A DNA stretch of 40,000 nt from Hirudo medicinalis. Taxonomy: Eukaryota > Annelida > Clitellata > Hirudinida > Hirudinidae. The DNA lies in contig MPNW01000789.1 of NCBI GenBank assembly GCA_011800805.1, positions 43,083 through 83,082 on the forward strand. The letters are read 5' to 3'. This document shows positions 10,709 through 20,565 of the stretch, piece after piece; position 1 is the first letter of the stretch; every line of letters begins with the position of its first letter. Under the pieces are notes generated by a model. That model searched no databases, was not told where the DNA came from, and worked only from the letters and a program-made list of their open reading frames with translations. The position numbers were made by a program, and so were the translations under genes.

Positions 10709-13099
10709 ATTATTCTGAAGAGAAACAGCAATTAGAAATGATTGAGAAACTTCTGCAAAAAGCTACAAAAATTAGATCTGGCTATGAGCAAGTCCTGAAT
10801 GCACATTTTGAAATTTTCCATTCAATTTTTATTAAAAGAAGTATTTTGCATTTTATTGCATTTGTAACAGACAACAGAACCAGTTAAATTAAACATAAAC
10901 ACATAAGTTAAAAATCATTATTTTTTACATCTTTTCCAGAAGGAACAAAAACAAAAGACCAACAATGAGAACCACATCCAAGATCTCCAGCAAGAACATA
11001 GCAAGCCACTCAAGAAAAAATTAGCAAAAGAAAATAGGAACCCTGTAAGACCCCATTCCTCAGATGCTCGGTCTTTCATATCCCTCTCCCAGCTTAACAC
11101 CATCCATGAACCATCAGCCACAAAACCTACAAATAGCTCACATCAATCTTTCAAGAAAAAACCAGCTTACCTTCCTGCCCATTTGTCTGCTCCTTACAAG
11201 ACTTTTGCTCAGTTTAAATTTCCAACACAACCCAAGGGGAAGGCCGTGACAGCAAGGACATTGTCCGGTTCTCATTGTTCCTCTGCCCAGCCATCTTCCA
11301 AGAAGAATCCTGCTAAACGAGAACTGACTCTAGAACCTCTTGAAACTGCACAGGCAGCAAACTTTGATGGATGTGGGAAAGGGACAACTAATGAAGAAGA
11401 TCTAAGTGGAAAGGTGGAAGAGCCTCAGCAGCTCGATTCAAAAGATGAGGATCACATTGATCCCATTCAAGAGTCTCCCAAAGATCTGAAAGATCTAGGG
11501 TCAGTCTTAACCATGCTTGTGAACTGAAATATTTAAGCATTCATAGCAAAATTATTATTCTGGTTAAGTTTAAAGATTTAATTTCTTAATTTTATTCGAC
11601 AAAATGCAAAATTGTAGGAAATACTTGAAAGTGCCACCTGAATACTCAACTCTCTCGGCTAAAAACCAAAAACTGAGGAGGAAATTGGCTAAAGTCTGTG
11701 CAGAAAATAACGGGCAAAACTGCCAAAATGAGCAGATGAAGTTTCTTGATTCCCTTCAATCTCATGTTGGTATTGTTATTGACAAAATCTTCCGTGAATG
11801 TCACAATAGCGATGCGATCAGATAATCAGCAAGCGACATGATACCATTGTGATACCAACAATAATATGATAATGTGATAATGCTATGCTTTCACAATGTC
11901 ACAAACTTTTCTAAGCTTTTAAATTTATTAAATTACATATTAAATTAAATTTTAAATTTATTCAAAAGATGAAGGCCAATGAGGACCCAAGTCTTAAGGA
12001 TTTGCTGGCAACCCACACGATGCTTGAACATTATGGAACTTTGCTTCAGTTGTGTCACAGTGTCGGGCTTCCTTCCTTTTCAGGTTGGTCTAAGACATGC
12101 CAGTATGGTTCAATAATAATAATAGTTAATTTATAATGCGCCATTTGCATAGCGTCAGACACTCTTACATTGTTGTTTCTTGTTAGCCTTAACAATTCAA
12201 TCATCATCAATTAATCTCAACTCATCAAACTCAAAATTCAAATTTCAGAAGTGATGGTAAATTTTCTCATTGTTACTATTGTAATCGTGACTGCTTTTTT
12301 TTCTATTTAAGCTCTAAATTATACTTATTTTTGTTTCTCAAAGATGAAAGCTCATGCAAGCAGCTGCATCAGATAAAGCAATATCTTCTCACAATCAAAA
12401 GGGAGTTTGAAGCCCATGCACCCTCTGCCAAAGAACTCATAAGGAAAGGTAGGCCTCCACTTGATTGTAGGGTGCCTTTACTTATTTGCATTGTTCCTGT
12501 ATTCCGGTATTCTATTCAATCTGCAGGTAGATCCGATCCTCCTAATTTCGAGTATTCGGACAATTATGACCTCAGTAAATCCAGGGCAGTGGATGTCTTC
12601 TTAAAAGGTAAATGAACAATTTTATTTGTTTTAATGTAATCTGTCATTGGCAAGCTGAAGCCTTTTGGTTGCTATTAACAGTTTTATTGTAAGTACATCA
12701 CAATTTTAATGAAGATGTGAGTTTGAAACCAAGAACATTAAATTAACGATTTCATTCTCAGGGTCTTCAAGTCCAAAGATTGTATATCAAGATTTGCAGC
12801 AAATCCACGAATACCAGAAACAATACGAATACTTAGTTTCTCTCAGAATCAAGAAATTTCTATTTGGATTCCTTCCGCCTTTCTTACAGCACTTAAAATC
12901 GACTTCTGCAGATTCGAGGTTGGAAAATTTTGTATTTATGAATTTCAATAAATGATCATTCAATTGCGCTTTTCCTTCAATCAGAAAATATCGGCAGACT
13001 TACCGCTCAATTTACTCACTCGTCTGCTCCAATGGCCGTACTCTTCCTTCTATTGTTGGAAACTTAAATGACGATTTGTTTGAAGTAAATGAGTGCTGA
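10709..13099 (+). CDS. TEDC2: Tubulin epsilon and delta complex protein 2 homologue (first exon not found)
   Basis: TEDC2 acts with TEDC1, delta- and epsilon-tubulin to stabilise centriole triplet microtubules. Exons: 10709-10791, 10940-11499, 11618-11765, 11969-12083, 12344-12448, 12527-12607, 12762-12918 and 12985-13099. Every internal phase closes, giving about 454 residues plus a missing N-terminus; the human protein is about 430. The match is by order of conserved pieces. There is an N-terminal coiled coil (EEKQQLEMIEKLLQKA) and then a long disordered Lys/Ser/Pro exon. A helix follows with LKVPPEYSTLSAKNQKLRRKL...QMKFLDSLQ, which aligns with the family's LP-x2-FRK...QN-x2-LW...QFL block. 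Two C-terminal segments complete it, PKIVYQDLQQIHEYQ and YRSIYSLVCSNGRTLPSIV. Similarity is moderate and recalled rather than computed, so another centrosomal coiled-coil family is possible. The 83-nt first listed exon needs an upstream exon ending in phase 1. Confidence 0.6.
12110..12172 (+). repeat. Dispersed AAT-linked repeat, copy B
   Basis: An AATAATAATAG run leads into TTAATTTATAATGCG, then CCATTTGCATAGCGTCAGA. The same core is at 1365-1432 (plus) and 15340-15400 (minus). It lies in a TEDC2 intron. Confidence 0.55.
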
Positions 13100-13135
13100 T
13101 TTCCTGAAAGATAAATTTGATTTTGAAATGAATTT

Positions 13136-13141
13136 AATAAA
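13136..13141 (+). terminator. AATAAA polyadenylation signal of TEDC2
   Basis: AATAAA 36 nt after the TEDC2 stop codon, inside a plain AT-rich 3' flank. Confidence 0.6.
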
Positions 13142-13463
13142 GTATTAGGATTTTGTTTGACTTAATTTAGAGAGAGATTTAAATTATTTACTTTAATAGG
13201 TATTCATAAGATTTTCCTTGGACTCGTGAAAAATTGAGAAAAAAAAAAGACTGTAATATTAACATAACGTAAATATGTAATAATAATAATTATCGTTTAA
13301 CTTGTGCTTATTAAAAAAATAACTTTACCAATATAAAAATGAAAAGATTTTATAAAAAATCTATTGCTGTGATTTAGAGTTTTCGGATTGTTTTTTTACC
13401 AGTCGTTCTATCGTAAGTTAAAGGTAGGGGCTTTTAGGCTATTGGGGCGATTGTTACATCACA
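13142..13463. promoter_or_regulatory. Short intergenic spacer, TEDC2 to TMEM41B
   Basis: About 320 bp between the TEDC2 polyadenylation signal and the TMEM41B start. It should contain the TMEM41B promoter and 5' untranslated region. No specific element is recognised. Confidence 0.3.
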
Positions 13464-15439
13464 ATGAAAACACCTGAGAACAGAGACAAGATGGACGTAG
13501 CAGAAAGTAATTTTGAGTTTTTAACTAATTTATTTTAACGGTAATCACGTTTTTCGTATAAATTTTGTTAGAATTAGAATTTACATCAATCAAGAAGAAA
13601 GAAAACATCGTGGTAAAATCGGGAAGTGTGAAACAGTCAATTCTCATACTAGGCATAATATTTCTTGTTGCTCTTTCATCATTAATGTTTGTGTACAGAT
13701 CTTTACCTCAGTTTGACAGGTGAGACCAGTGGACATATTTTCTAATTTAGATGTTATCTTTCAATACAAATTCCTTCACTTCACTCAAAATAGAAAACTA
13801 ATTTTTTATTTACTTCCTGAATTTATTATTGTAATGGAATTTTGAGATATGAAGACGTGATGATAAATTAATGTCTTTTTTATCATTTTTGTTGATAAAC
13901 TTTATTTCCACCTATTGGTATTCTTTCTGATAATGCACAATGCCTCTCTTTCAAAGTGAGGAGATAAAAGCCTTCAAGCTGCCAAGGAGCATTGACGATG
14001 CCAAACTTCTTGGACGGGTACTATCCAAGTACAAAGAAAGTCACTTCTTTCCTGTCGTGGCAGGATTCTTTGTGACCTATGTATTGTTAGTACAATGAGT
14101 TTTATTGCATTATTTATCATCTTACAAACTGCCAATTGACGGGGACTATGGTAATGCCAATTTTAGATAATTTTGAATATTTGTTAGCAATTGATTTTTC
14201 CTACGAATATTAAAATTTTGCTTAATTAATCAATGCGACTACATGATCACCGAGAAAGGTGTCAAGCTGTACTCCAACTCAGTAGTGTCATTAAAATAAC
14301 TGGTGATGTTTATACAACTGATGACTCACCATTTATATTAATGTCATAATAATGACTTTGTTATGAAATGAACAACATCATCAACTAGATCTAGTGCCAC
14401 TAGATGAACCTTAGCTTTGGCTGCATTAATATGGATGAACTAGTGCATATTAATTATGTTAACATTTCAATAATTACTTTCCTTCACTCCAGCCTTCAGT
14501 CGTTCGCCATACCAGGCTCCATCTTCCTCAGCATTCTCTCCGGCTTCCTCTTCCAGTTCTACTTGGCCATCTTTCTCGTCTGCTTGGTTCGTAGAACAGA
14601 TTAGCATTAATGTATTAAGTTTGATTTTAATGATATGTTATTATAATTGCATGCAATCCAAATAAAGGGTTAAACTCAGATCGGATTTTTATTGTTCCCC
14701 CATTTTAGAAGCATTGTCAGTGATTTTTATCAATCAATCTTAAATTTACATTCCTAAATATTTCTATTTTTTTTTGTTTATTAATTAAATAAATATAATT
14801 AAATTCTCAAAGGCATCAGCACTGGGAGCTTCCTTCTGCTACCTGCTTTCCAACTTCTTTGGGAAAAACCTCATCTGGAGGTTGTGTCCGCAGAGGGCAG
14901 CCGAGTGGTCCGACAAGGTTGGTTTCAATCGATTGTCCATTCATCCGATGATTGATTCAATCGATTGTCGATTCAGCCAATGATTGATTCAATCGATTGT
15001 CGATTCAGCCGATGATTGATTCAATCGATTGTCCATTCAGCTAATGATTGATTCAATCGATTGTCCATTCAGCTGATGATTGATTCAATCGATTCACTCA
15101 GACACTCAAGTGACAATCTTCCAGTCTTGTGATGCTGCTTTTAAGAAGATGACCTCAATGATACTGCTTATGTTTTAGGTTCAGAAGCACAGCTCAAACC
15201 TGCTCAACTACATGATCTTCCTCAGGATCACACCACTGCTCCCCAACTGGTTCATCAACCTCGTCTCACCCATCATCAACGTCCCCATATTCCCTTTTTT
15301 CCTTGGAACGTTTCTGGGTGGGTTAACATTGTCTTTGGAGGGCATTATGATGCTATGCAAATGGCGCATTATGAATTAACTATTATTATTATTATTATTG
15401 TTGTTATTATTGTTGTTGTTGTTATTATTATTATTATTG

Positions 15440-15495
<56 letters not shown>

Positions 15496-15638
15496 GTAGG
15501 CACTAACAAGTAGTTACTGATGTAAACTATTATTATCTACTGAATTATTTTTTGAAAATAACAGTTACAATGTCTTAACAATAATGCCTTGAAATCTGTA
15601 AGATGTTCATGTTTCGTAGGATAATAACTTTGTGAAAG

Positions 15639-15695
<57 letters not shown>

Positions 15696-15924
15696 GATAC
15701 ATTGTTGTGATCAATCGATAAAATGTTTCACCAACGAATCTTCCTCCCTCTCAGGAGTGGCTCCCCCGTCGTTCGTGTTCATCAAGGCAGGTACGGCCCT
15801 CCAGGAGATGTCCTCGAAAGACAGCACCATCTCGGTCGGATCCATGGTCGCCCTTGGTGTCTTGGCCCTGGTTTCGATCCTCCCCGTCCTCTTCAAGTCC
15901 AAGCTGAGGCAGAAGTTCGACTGA
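13464..15924 (+). CDS. TMEM41B: TMEM41B, ER phospholipid scramblase of the VTT/DedA family
   Basis: Multi-pass ER membrane scramblase needed for autophagosome formation, lipid droplets and lipoprotein export in animals. Exons: 13464-13506, 13572-13719, 13957-14089, 14500-14586, 14813-14917, 15179-15317 and 15755-15924; about 274 residues, human 291. The first membrane helix is SILILGIIFLVALSSLMFVY. Then comes DDAKLLGRVLSKYKES, followed by the VTT domain with FAIPGSIFLSILSGF, GASFCYLLSNFFG, LRITPLLPNWFINLVSP and GVAPPSFVFIKAGTAL. A last helix ends in a Lys-rich tail (KSKLRQKFD), close to the vertebrate ending. At the exon 3/4 junction the best splice (TTA|GTACAA, TTCAG|TCG) gives VLLSFAIPG, one residue shorter than the usual xxLQxFAIPG. 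The call is TMEM41B rather than TMEM41A because of the close match in these motifs. Confidence 0.93.
14924..15095. repeat. 32-bp minisatellite in TMEM41B intron 5
   Basis: About five tandem copies of a ~32-bp unit built around TTCAATCGATTGTCCATTCA followed by GCYGATGATTGA, with a few substitutions between copies. It begins within about 6 bp of the exon 5 donor site. Each unit carries the palindrome CAATCGATTG. Confidence 0.85.
15340..15400 (-). repeat. Dispersed AAT-linked repeat, copy C
   Basis: Reverse complement reads AATAATAATAG, TTAATTCATAATGCG, CCATTTGCATAGC, matching copy B with few differences. It lies in TMEM41B intron 6, and its AAT end merges into a longer ATT/GTT tract to about 15496. 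Confidence 0.55.
15375..15700. repeat. ATT/GTT microsatellites in TMEM41B intron 6
   Basis: Long interrupted ATT and GTT runs at about 15380-15496 and a GTT run at 15640-15700, separated by unique sequence. The GTT run reads as poly-Leu in one frame and should not be taken as coding. Confidence 0.8.
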
Positions 15925-16014
15925 GGAAGGTCCCTGGCTGCTGACTGTCTCTCTTGTTGTCAGTCACCTAATACCACTCATTTCAACATGGACTAGATGT
16001 TGTTGTTGTTGGTC

Positions 16015-16061
<47 letters not shown>

Positions 16062-16194
16062 AAAATTAGCTTATTTCCGACATCGTTTTTAAATTATCAC
16101 TGTCAATATCATAATCTCATATTCATAATGTCATGATTTATTTACATTTTTTGATATTTTGAATAATTACATCCAAAATACAACAATTATATTA

Positions 16195-16297
16195 TGTGAT
16201 TACCAGAGTCAGTAACAGTGACAATCAGTGCCATTTGAGATACATTGTCTTATAGTTGCTACTATTATTATTTATTATTATTATTGTTATTATTATT
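16195..16297 (+). repeat. Duplicated ~100-bp segment, copy 1
   Basis: TGTGATTACCAGAGTCAGTA through to the ATT/GTT run. The same sequence recurs at 18069-18172. Copy 1 sits directly before the GATGTTGT array. Confidence 0.85.
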
Positions 16298-16304
16298 GAC
16301 TTGA

Positions 16305-16795
16305 TGTTGTTGTGATGTTGTGATGTTGTAATGTTGTGATGATGTGATGTTGTGATGATGTGATGATGTGATGATGTGATGATGTGATGTTGTTGTGATG
16401 TTGTGATGATGTGATGATGTTATGATGTGATGTTGTGATGATGTGATGATGTGATGATGTGATGTTGTTGTGATGTTGTGATGTTGTGATGATGTGATGA
16501 TGTGATGTTGTTGTGATGTTGTGATGATGTGATGATGTGATGATGTGATGTTGTGATGTTGTGATGATGTGATGATGTTATGATGTGATGTTGTGATGAT
16601 GTGATGATGTGATGTTGTTGTGATGTTGTGATGATGTGATGATGTGATGATGTGATGATGTGATGTTGTGATGTTGTGATGATGTGATGATGTGATGTTA
16701 TGTTGATGTGATGTTGTGATGATGTGATGATGTGATGTTATGTTGATGTGATGTTGGATTGTTGTGTTGATGTGATGTTGCGATGTTGTGATGCT
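16305..16795. repeat. GATGTTGT/GATGATGT variable array, about 490 bp
   Basis: Tandem octamers GATGATGT and GATGTTGT, with occasional GATGTTGTT, GTTATG and TGTTGATG variants. Blocks recur in larger groups, so the array looks like a higher-order repeat that expanded several times. The strand is strongly purine/pyrimidine-biased (G and T only plus A, almost no C). Confidence 0.9.
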
Positions 16796-16799
16796 GTCT

Positions 16800-17780
16800 T
16801 CAATAGATTGAACTTGAAAGACATTTTATGCTTAAATGAGAGGCAGGAACTCTTTTCAATATTTTGTTCTATTCAGTAATTCTTTGGAAAAAAAACCAAA
16901 TTAAAGAGTAAAAGAAATTTTGGAACAATTGATGAATAAAGAGAAAATAATTACGAAATCATGAAATATTTTCAGACTTCACTTCCGCTTGAACGGAGAT
17001 TCGACATTTGAAATGCTTGTCAAGTCAATCGTCTGAAATGCCAATGTTTCCTTCAACGCCTTTTCACGTCTTCCATGACTTTCTAAATTACTTTGTTTTT
17101 GTTATTATTCCTAAATTATTGTTTTCAGTCATTCATGGATTACTTAATGGATGCTCTCACTTATTTATTTATAATTTACAATTAATTAATTTTAGAAAAG
17201 AACTTAAAAAACAAAAGATTAACATTAAAGATTAGAAGATTAAAGCAAATAAATACAAACAACCAAACAGAAACGAAGACAAAATGCGCAAACACCGAAC
17301 ATCCTCACACTTCGACAACGACCTTCACCTTTGCCCTTTGAACTGCGGGGTTAATAAAGCGCAACTCCACGTCAGAGTTATTTGTGTCTGAAATTATTAT
17401 CAAATCCCATAAAATCCAGAATCAAATTTTATTCCGTAATTTAAAAAACAAAAATTGAATTTTTATTTACTTATTAATATGCAATGTGATTTATTAAAAC
17501 TATTTTTAAGATTAAGTCGTTTATTCTTTTTAGTAAATTTTTCAAAAATATTATAGGAAATGAAATCCGACATTTTTAGGACAATTATCATAAAGTAATT
17601 TAATCAATTAGTCACAAATAAATATTTTGTAAGATATATTTTAATAATTTTAAACAAATTAAGTTAAAATGTGAACATATTGAATGTATTGAACTTACAA
17701 TGTATTTCAACGGGTTATCATTTACAACGAATAGTTTAATAATACATTAAAACCTGAATAAAATTTATTTAAAAAGGACT
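16800..17780. other. Intergenic, mostly unexplained AT-rich DNA
   Basis: About 1 kb of AT-rich sequence without a convincing gene. On the minus strand 17082-16979 is open, follows an acceptor-like TTTAG and ends in a stop. It could be a terminal exon but has no partner exons that I can identify. Confidence 0.3.
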
Positions 17781-17806
17781 TTCAATTGAGACTGCAAACA
17801 GAAGCA

Positions 17807-17870
17807 CCAACCAACCAACCAACCAACCAACCAACCAACCAACCAACCAACCAACCAACCAACCAACCAT
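17807..17870. repeat. CCAA tetranucleotide tract
   Basis: About 15 uninterrupted copies of AACC/CCAA. On the minus strand it reads as a Gly-Trp-Leu-Val tetrapeptide repeat, which is a translation artefact. Confidence 0.95.
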
Positions 17871-17949
17871 CCATGAAATTGTTCGCGTTCCAACTGAATA
17901 TTCCAAATAATTGTTCATAATGAAGATTGCTTAACATTTTATTAACAAC

Positions 17950-17951
17950 GC

Positions 17952-18027
<76 letters not shown>

Positions 18028-18060
18028 CTGATGTTGTTGATGATGATGATGAGGCGATGT
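17950..18060. repeat. ATG/GAT trinucleotide tract ending near an N
   Basis: About 35 triplets of GAT with one GCT and a few GTT changes at the right end. It stops a few bases before the ambiguous base at 18068. The reverse strand reads as poly-His and is not a protein. Confidence 0.95.
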
Positions 18061-18068
18061 TGATGATN

Positions 18069-18172
18069 TGTGATTACCAGAGTCAGTAACAGTGACAATC
18101 AGTGCCATTTGAGATACATTGTCTTATAGTTGCTACTATTATTATTTATTATTATTATTATTGTTATTATTA
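18069..18172 (+). repeat. Duplicated ~100-bp segment, copy 2
   Basis: Near-exact copy of 16195-16297, starting immediately after the N at 18068. Downstream, the ATT/GTT run is longer than in copy 1, and then the sequences differ. Confidence 0.85.
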
Positions 18173-18740
18173 TTATTATTGTTGTTGTTGTTGTTGTTGT
18201 TGTTATTATTATTAATGGTGGTTAGATATTTCTTATTTATTTCCCCATGGTTGTTGCTGTTGTTGTTGATTTGGCGAGCCTTTGCGTTGTTGTCGTTGAA
18301 GTGCTGAGTTGCTGAGATTGGTAGCTTTTGTGATGTGTAGGATCTTTGTGCGATGTCTCCGAATTTGTACAGCTCACATTTGGTTTTATTTGTTTTTCTG
18401 GGAATTTTTGAAAACGTCACCTGACATCACCGAACAACTGTTTAGAAATGCAATTTTTATTATTTGTGAGACATTCCCTCCTCTTGTGGTTTTAAATCAC
18501 AATTTAAGTTTGTTTTGGTTTCCATCTCTCATCAACGAGTCTCTGAATTTTGTGAATAATTGTTAAATGGGCTTACAACTCAAGAGGCTATCATCACCTT
18601 ATTAGTTGAACTTCATAAGTTCATGTAAGAATGTGCTGCTCCAAATCACATCACAAATCATGTAAATCAAGATCTCCATGTTAAGGGTTATTACAAGACT
18701 ATAAACAACCAGCAATAACAACATTAAATTTCAGAGATGA
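18173..18740. other. Intergenic stretch with no recognised gene
   Basis: After a GTT run (to about 18210) the sequence is non-repetitive. Short ORFs exist on both strands (for example 18142-18420 minus, 18309-18566 plus), but none shows a known motif or a supported splice structure. Confidence 0.3.
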
Positions 18741-18743
18741 TAA

Positions 18744-18923
18744 GATGGCGTCTGGAAACGTAATCGTCCTCATCGTGATTATAATTCCTGTAAATTGTAA
18801 TTTACAAACGAAATGTCAAATATCGAATAATCAGTGCGACCCTATCGCCCTCCTGCGCCGGATTGACCCAGGTGGAGGCACCGGGGCAGTAGCGGCCCAC
18901 AAACCTTTGCGCCAGTCCTGACA
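18744..18923 (+). CDS. Possible short signal-peptide ORF, 59 codons
   Basis: ATG at 18744 follows an acceptor-like TTTCAG (about 18735). It encodes MASGNVIVLIVIIIPVNC, a good signal-peptide shape, then a few Cys and a GC-rich tail ending in TGA. A strong donor (CCT|GTAAAT) lies right after the hydrophobic segment. A real exon would therefore more likely stop there and splice to something I cannot identify. No family is recognised, and it may be accidental. Confidence 0.2.
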
Positions 18924-19055
18924 AGGAAAAAAAGGTTTCTGTGGTTGGTGAAGGACCCTAATTGGTGGGGACCCTTGTGCAGTGGCACATCCCGACCACA
19001 CCTAAGCCCTGTCACCTACTTTGGTTCTATTCGAGCACTTAGTCGAACTGAGCGT
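18836..19055. mobile_element. GC-rich block, candidate transposable-element fragment
   Basis: About 220 bp of markedly higher GC than the surroundings. It contains GGTGGAGGCACCGGGGCAGT, a purine run, and a GGTTCTATTCGAGC sequence loosely like an RNA polymerase III B box. It encodes nothing recognisable. A SINE-like or LINE 3' remnant is the most plausible reading, but no second copy is present in this window. Confidence 0.3.
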
Positions 19056-19171
19056 CCAAATTTTTTTTTCTGAAAAAAGCATCATTTTTTTTCAAGAGTA
19101 AAACATTTGTACCTCATTGAACCAATGGACGTCTAAGATGTGTCTGGACGTTTTAAGTATCCTTGTTGTCA

Positions 19172-19207
<36 letters not shown>

Positions 19208-20071
19208 CCACTAACAATAAAATAAAATAGATGTAATAATAATAATATATGGCATCTGATAGTAACACACTAATAATAATTCTGCTTAAAGCAAAATGTA
19301 AAAAAAAAATCTAAGAGAGACTTCCAATTCTACTTGGCCCAAACTGGGCGCCAAAAATCTGCTCTAAGATTAAAACATTTTGGATCTTCAGAAAGCCAAA
19401 CTTTTGTGTCCGTGGTTCAATGAATGTCCGAGGCAAGTGTGGACTTTCGAATTAATAATTAGGATTTTTTAAAATTAGTTAGTTAAATATTTTTTAAGCC
19501 TGTTGTCAGGTTTCATTTCGTCTAATGATAAAAAGAAAAACATAACTTTCCTGCATCTTTTCGAGCAGCACATTCGAGACACGTTCGGAATAAATCCGAT
19601 AATCAAGGATGAAAAATATTCTCAAATTGAAAAGGGAAAAAAATGAAAATAACAAAAAAAGAAACGAACACTTGTAAAATATCAAGCATCAAGACATCGT
19701 GCCGCTTACAGACAGAATGTCGTTGGAAGAAGACAAATAATCATGCCATTGATGATGATTCATCATCTCTGTGATGAATGGGCACTTTGGATGCAACCAC
19801 GATGCGAATTGTGCGTGCTATTCAAATTTACCATTACGCATATTAATTTTATTTATATTATTGCTATTATTATTGTTGTTGTTATTATTGTTGTTGTTGA
19901 TGTTGATGTTGATCCGCCATCAACAGCTGAGAATCGATTGCCGTTGAATGACGCACAACCTGACAATTTCAGTTCGTTGTCGTTGATAGAGTTGTTAACA
20001 GTTGCACAGAGTTTCNAAATAATTATTATTATTATGAAATTATTGTTGTTATTATTATTATTATTATTATT

Positions 20072-20115
<44 letters not shown>

Positions 20116-20130
20116 CGTTGACTTTAAATT
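19056..20130. other. Intergenic DNA with microsatellites and an N at 20016
   Basis: AT-rich sequence with ATT runs at about 19172-19205 and ATT/GTT runs at 19858-19905 and 20040-20116. A single ambiguous base is at 20016. No gene is supported; the poly-Leu reading of the GTT run is an artefact. Confidence 0.5.
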
Positions 20131-20394
20131 GTGAATAATCAGTTTGCTTTCCTTACAAAAAATACGTTACGATGGTGTAACTCTAGAGAGCCCCATGATG
20201 ATGATGATAATGATGATTTTCATGGTTCTGAATGTAGTGATGATGATGACGATGACGATGATGATGATGACGATTCTAATGCCGATGATGTTGATGGTTC
20301 TAGTGATGGAGCATCAGGCTCTGATGACGTCGAAAGCAATGGTGATGAAAGTGATGATGATGATGAGGAGGAGGAAGACGATGAAGAGGCCTGA
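20131..20394 (+). repeat. GAT/GAC-derived acidic ORF, probably a degenerate microsatellite
   Basis: An 87-codon plus-strand ORF is almost all Asp, Glu and Ser from a degenerate GAT/GAC/GAG tract. The opposite strand is open as a poly-Ser reading. The interruptions (SNADDVDGSSDGASGSDDVESNGDE) make it less regular than other tracts here. It is most likely an old microsatellite, with an acidic exon as the alternative. Confidence 0.4.
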
Positions 20395-20565
20395 TCGTCA
20401 AACTGCAACGAGGGTCCTGCATCATAGGATTTCCTACATTGCAAAAATTACTTGCATAAATTAATTACTTGTAGAAATTAATTCGATAAATATTCATGAG
20501 GAAATATAAATATCAATATCGATGTAGTCAATAATTTAAAATCATGAAATCATTGCAAATTCGTA

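Noticed and set aside
17782..18108. Poly-His / Gly-Trp-Leu-Val minus-strand ORF
   Set aside because: It is a direct translation of the CCAA and GAT tracts and crosses the N at 18068.
19120..19455. Two loosely similar segments near 19125 and 19410 (CAATGGACGTC... and CAATGAATGTC...)
   Set aside because: About 22 of 35 positions agree by eye, too weak to call a repeat.
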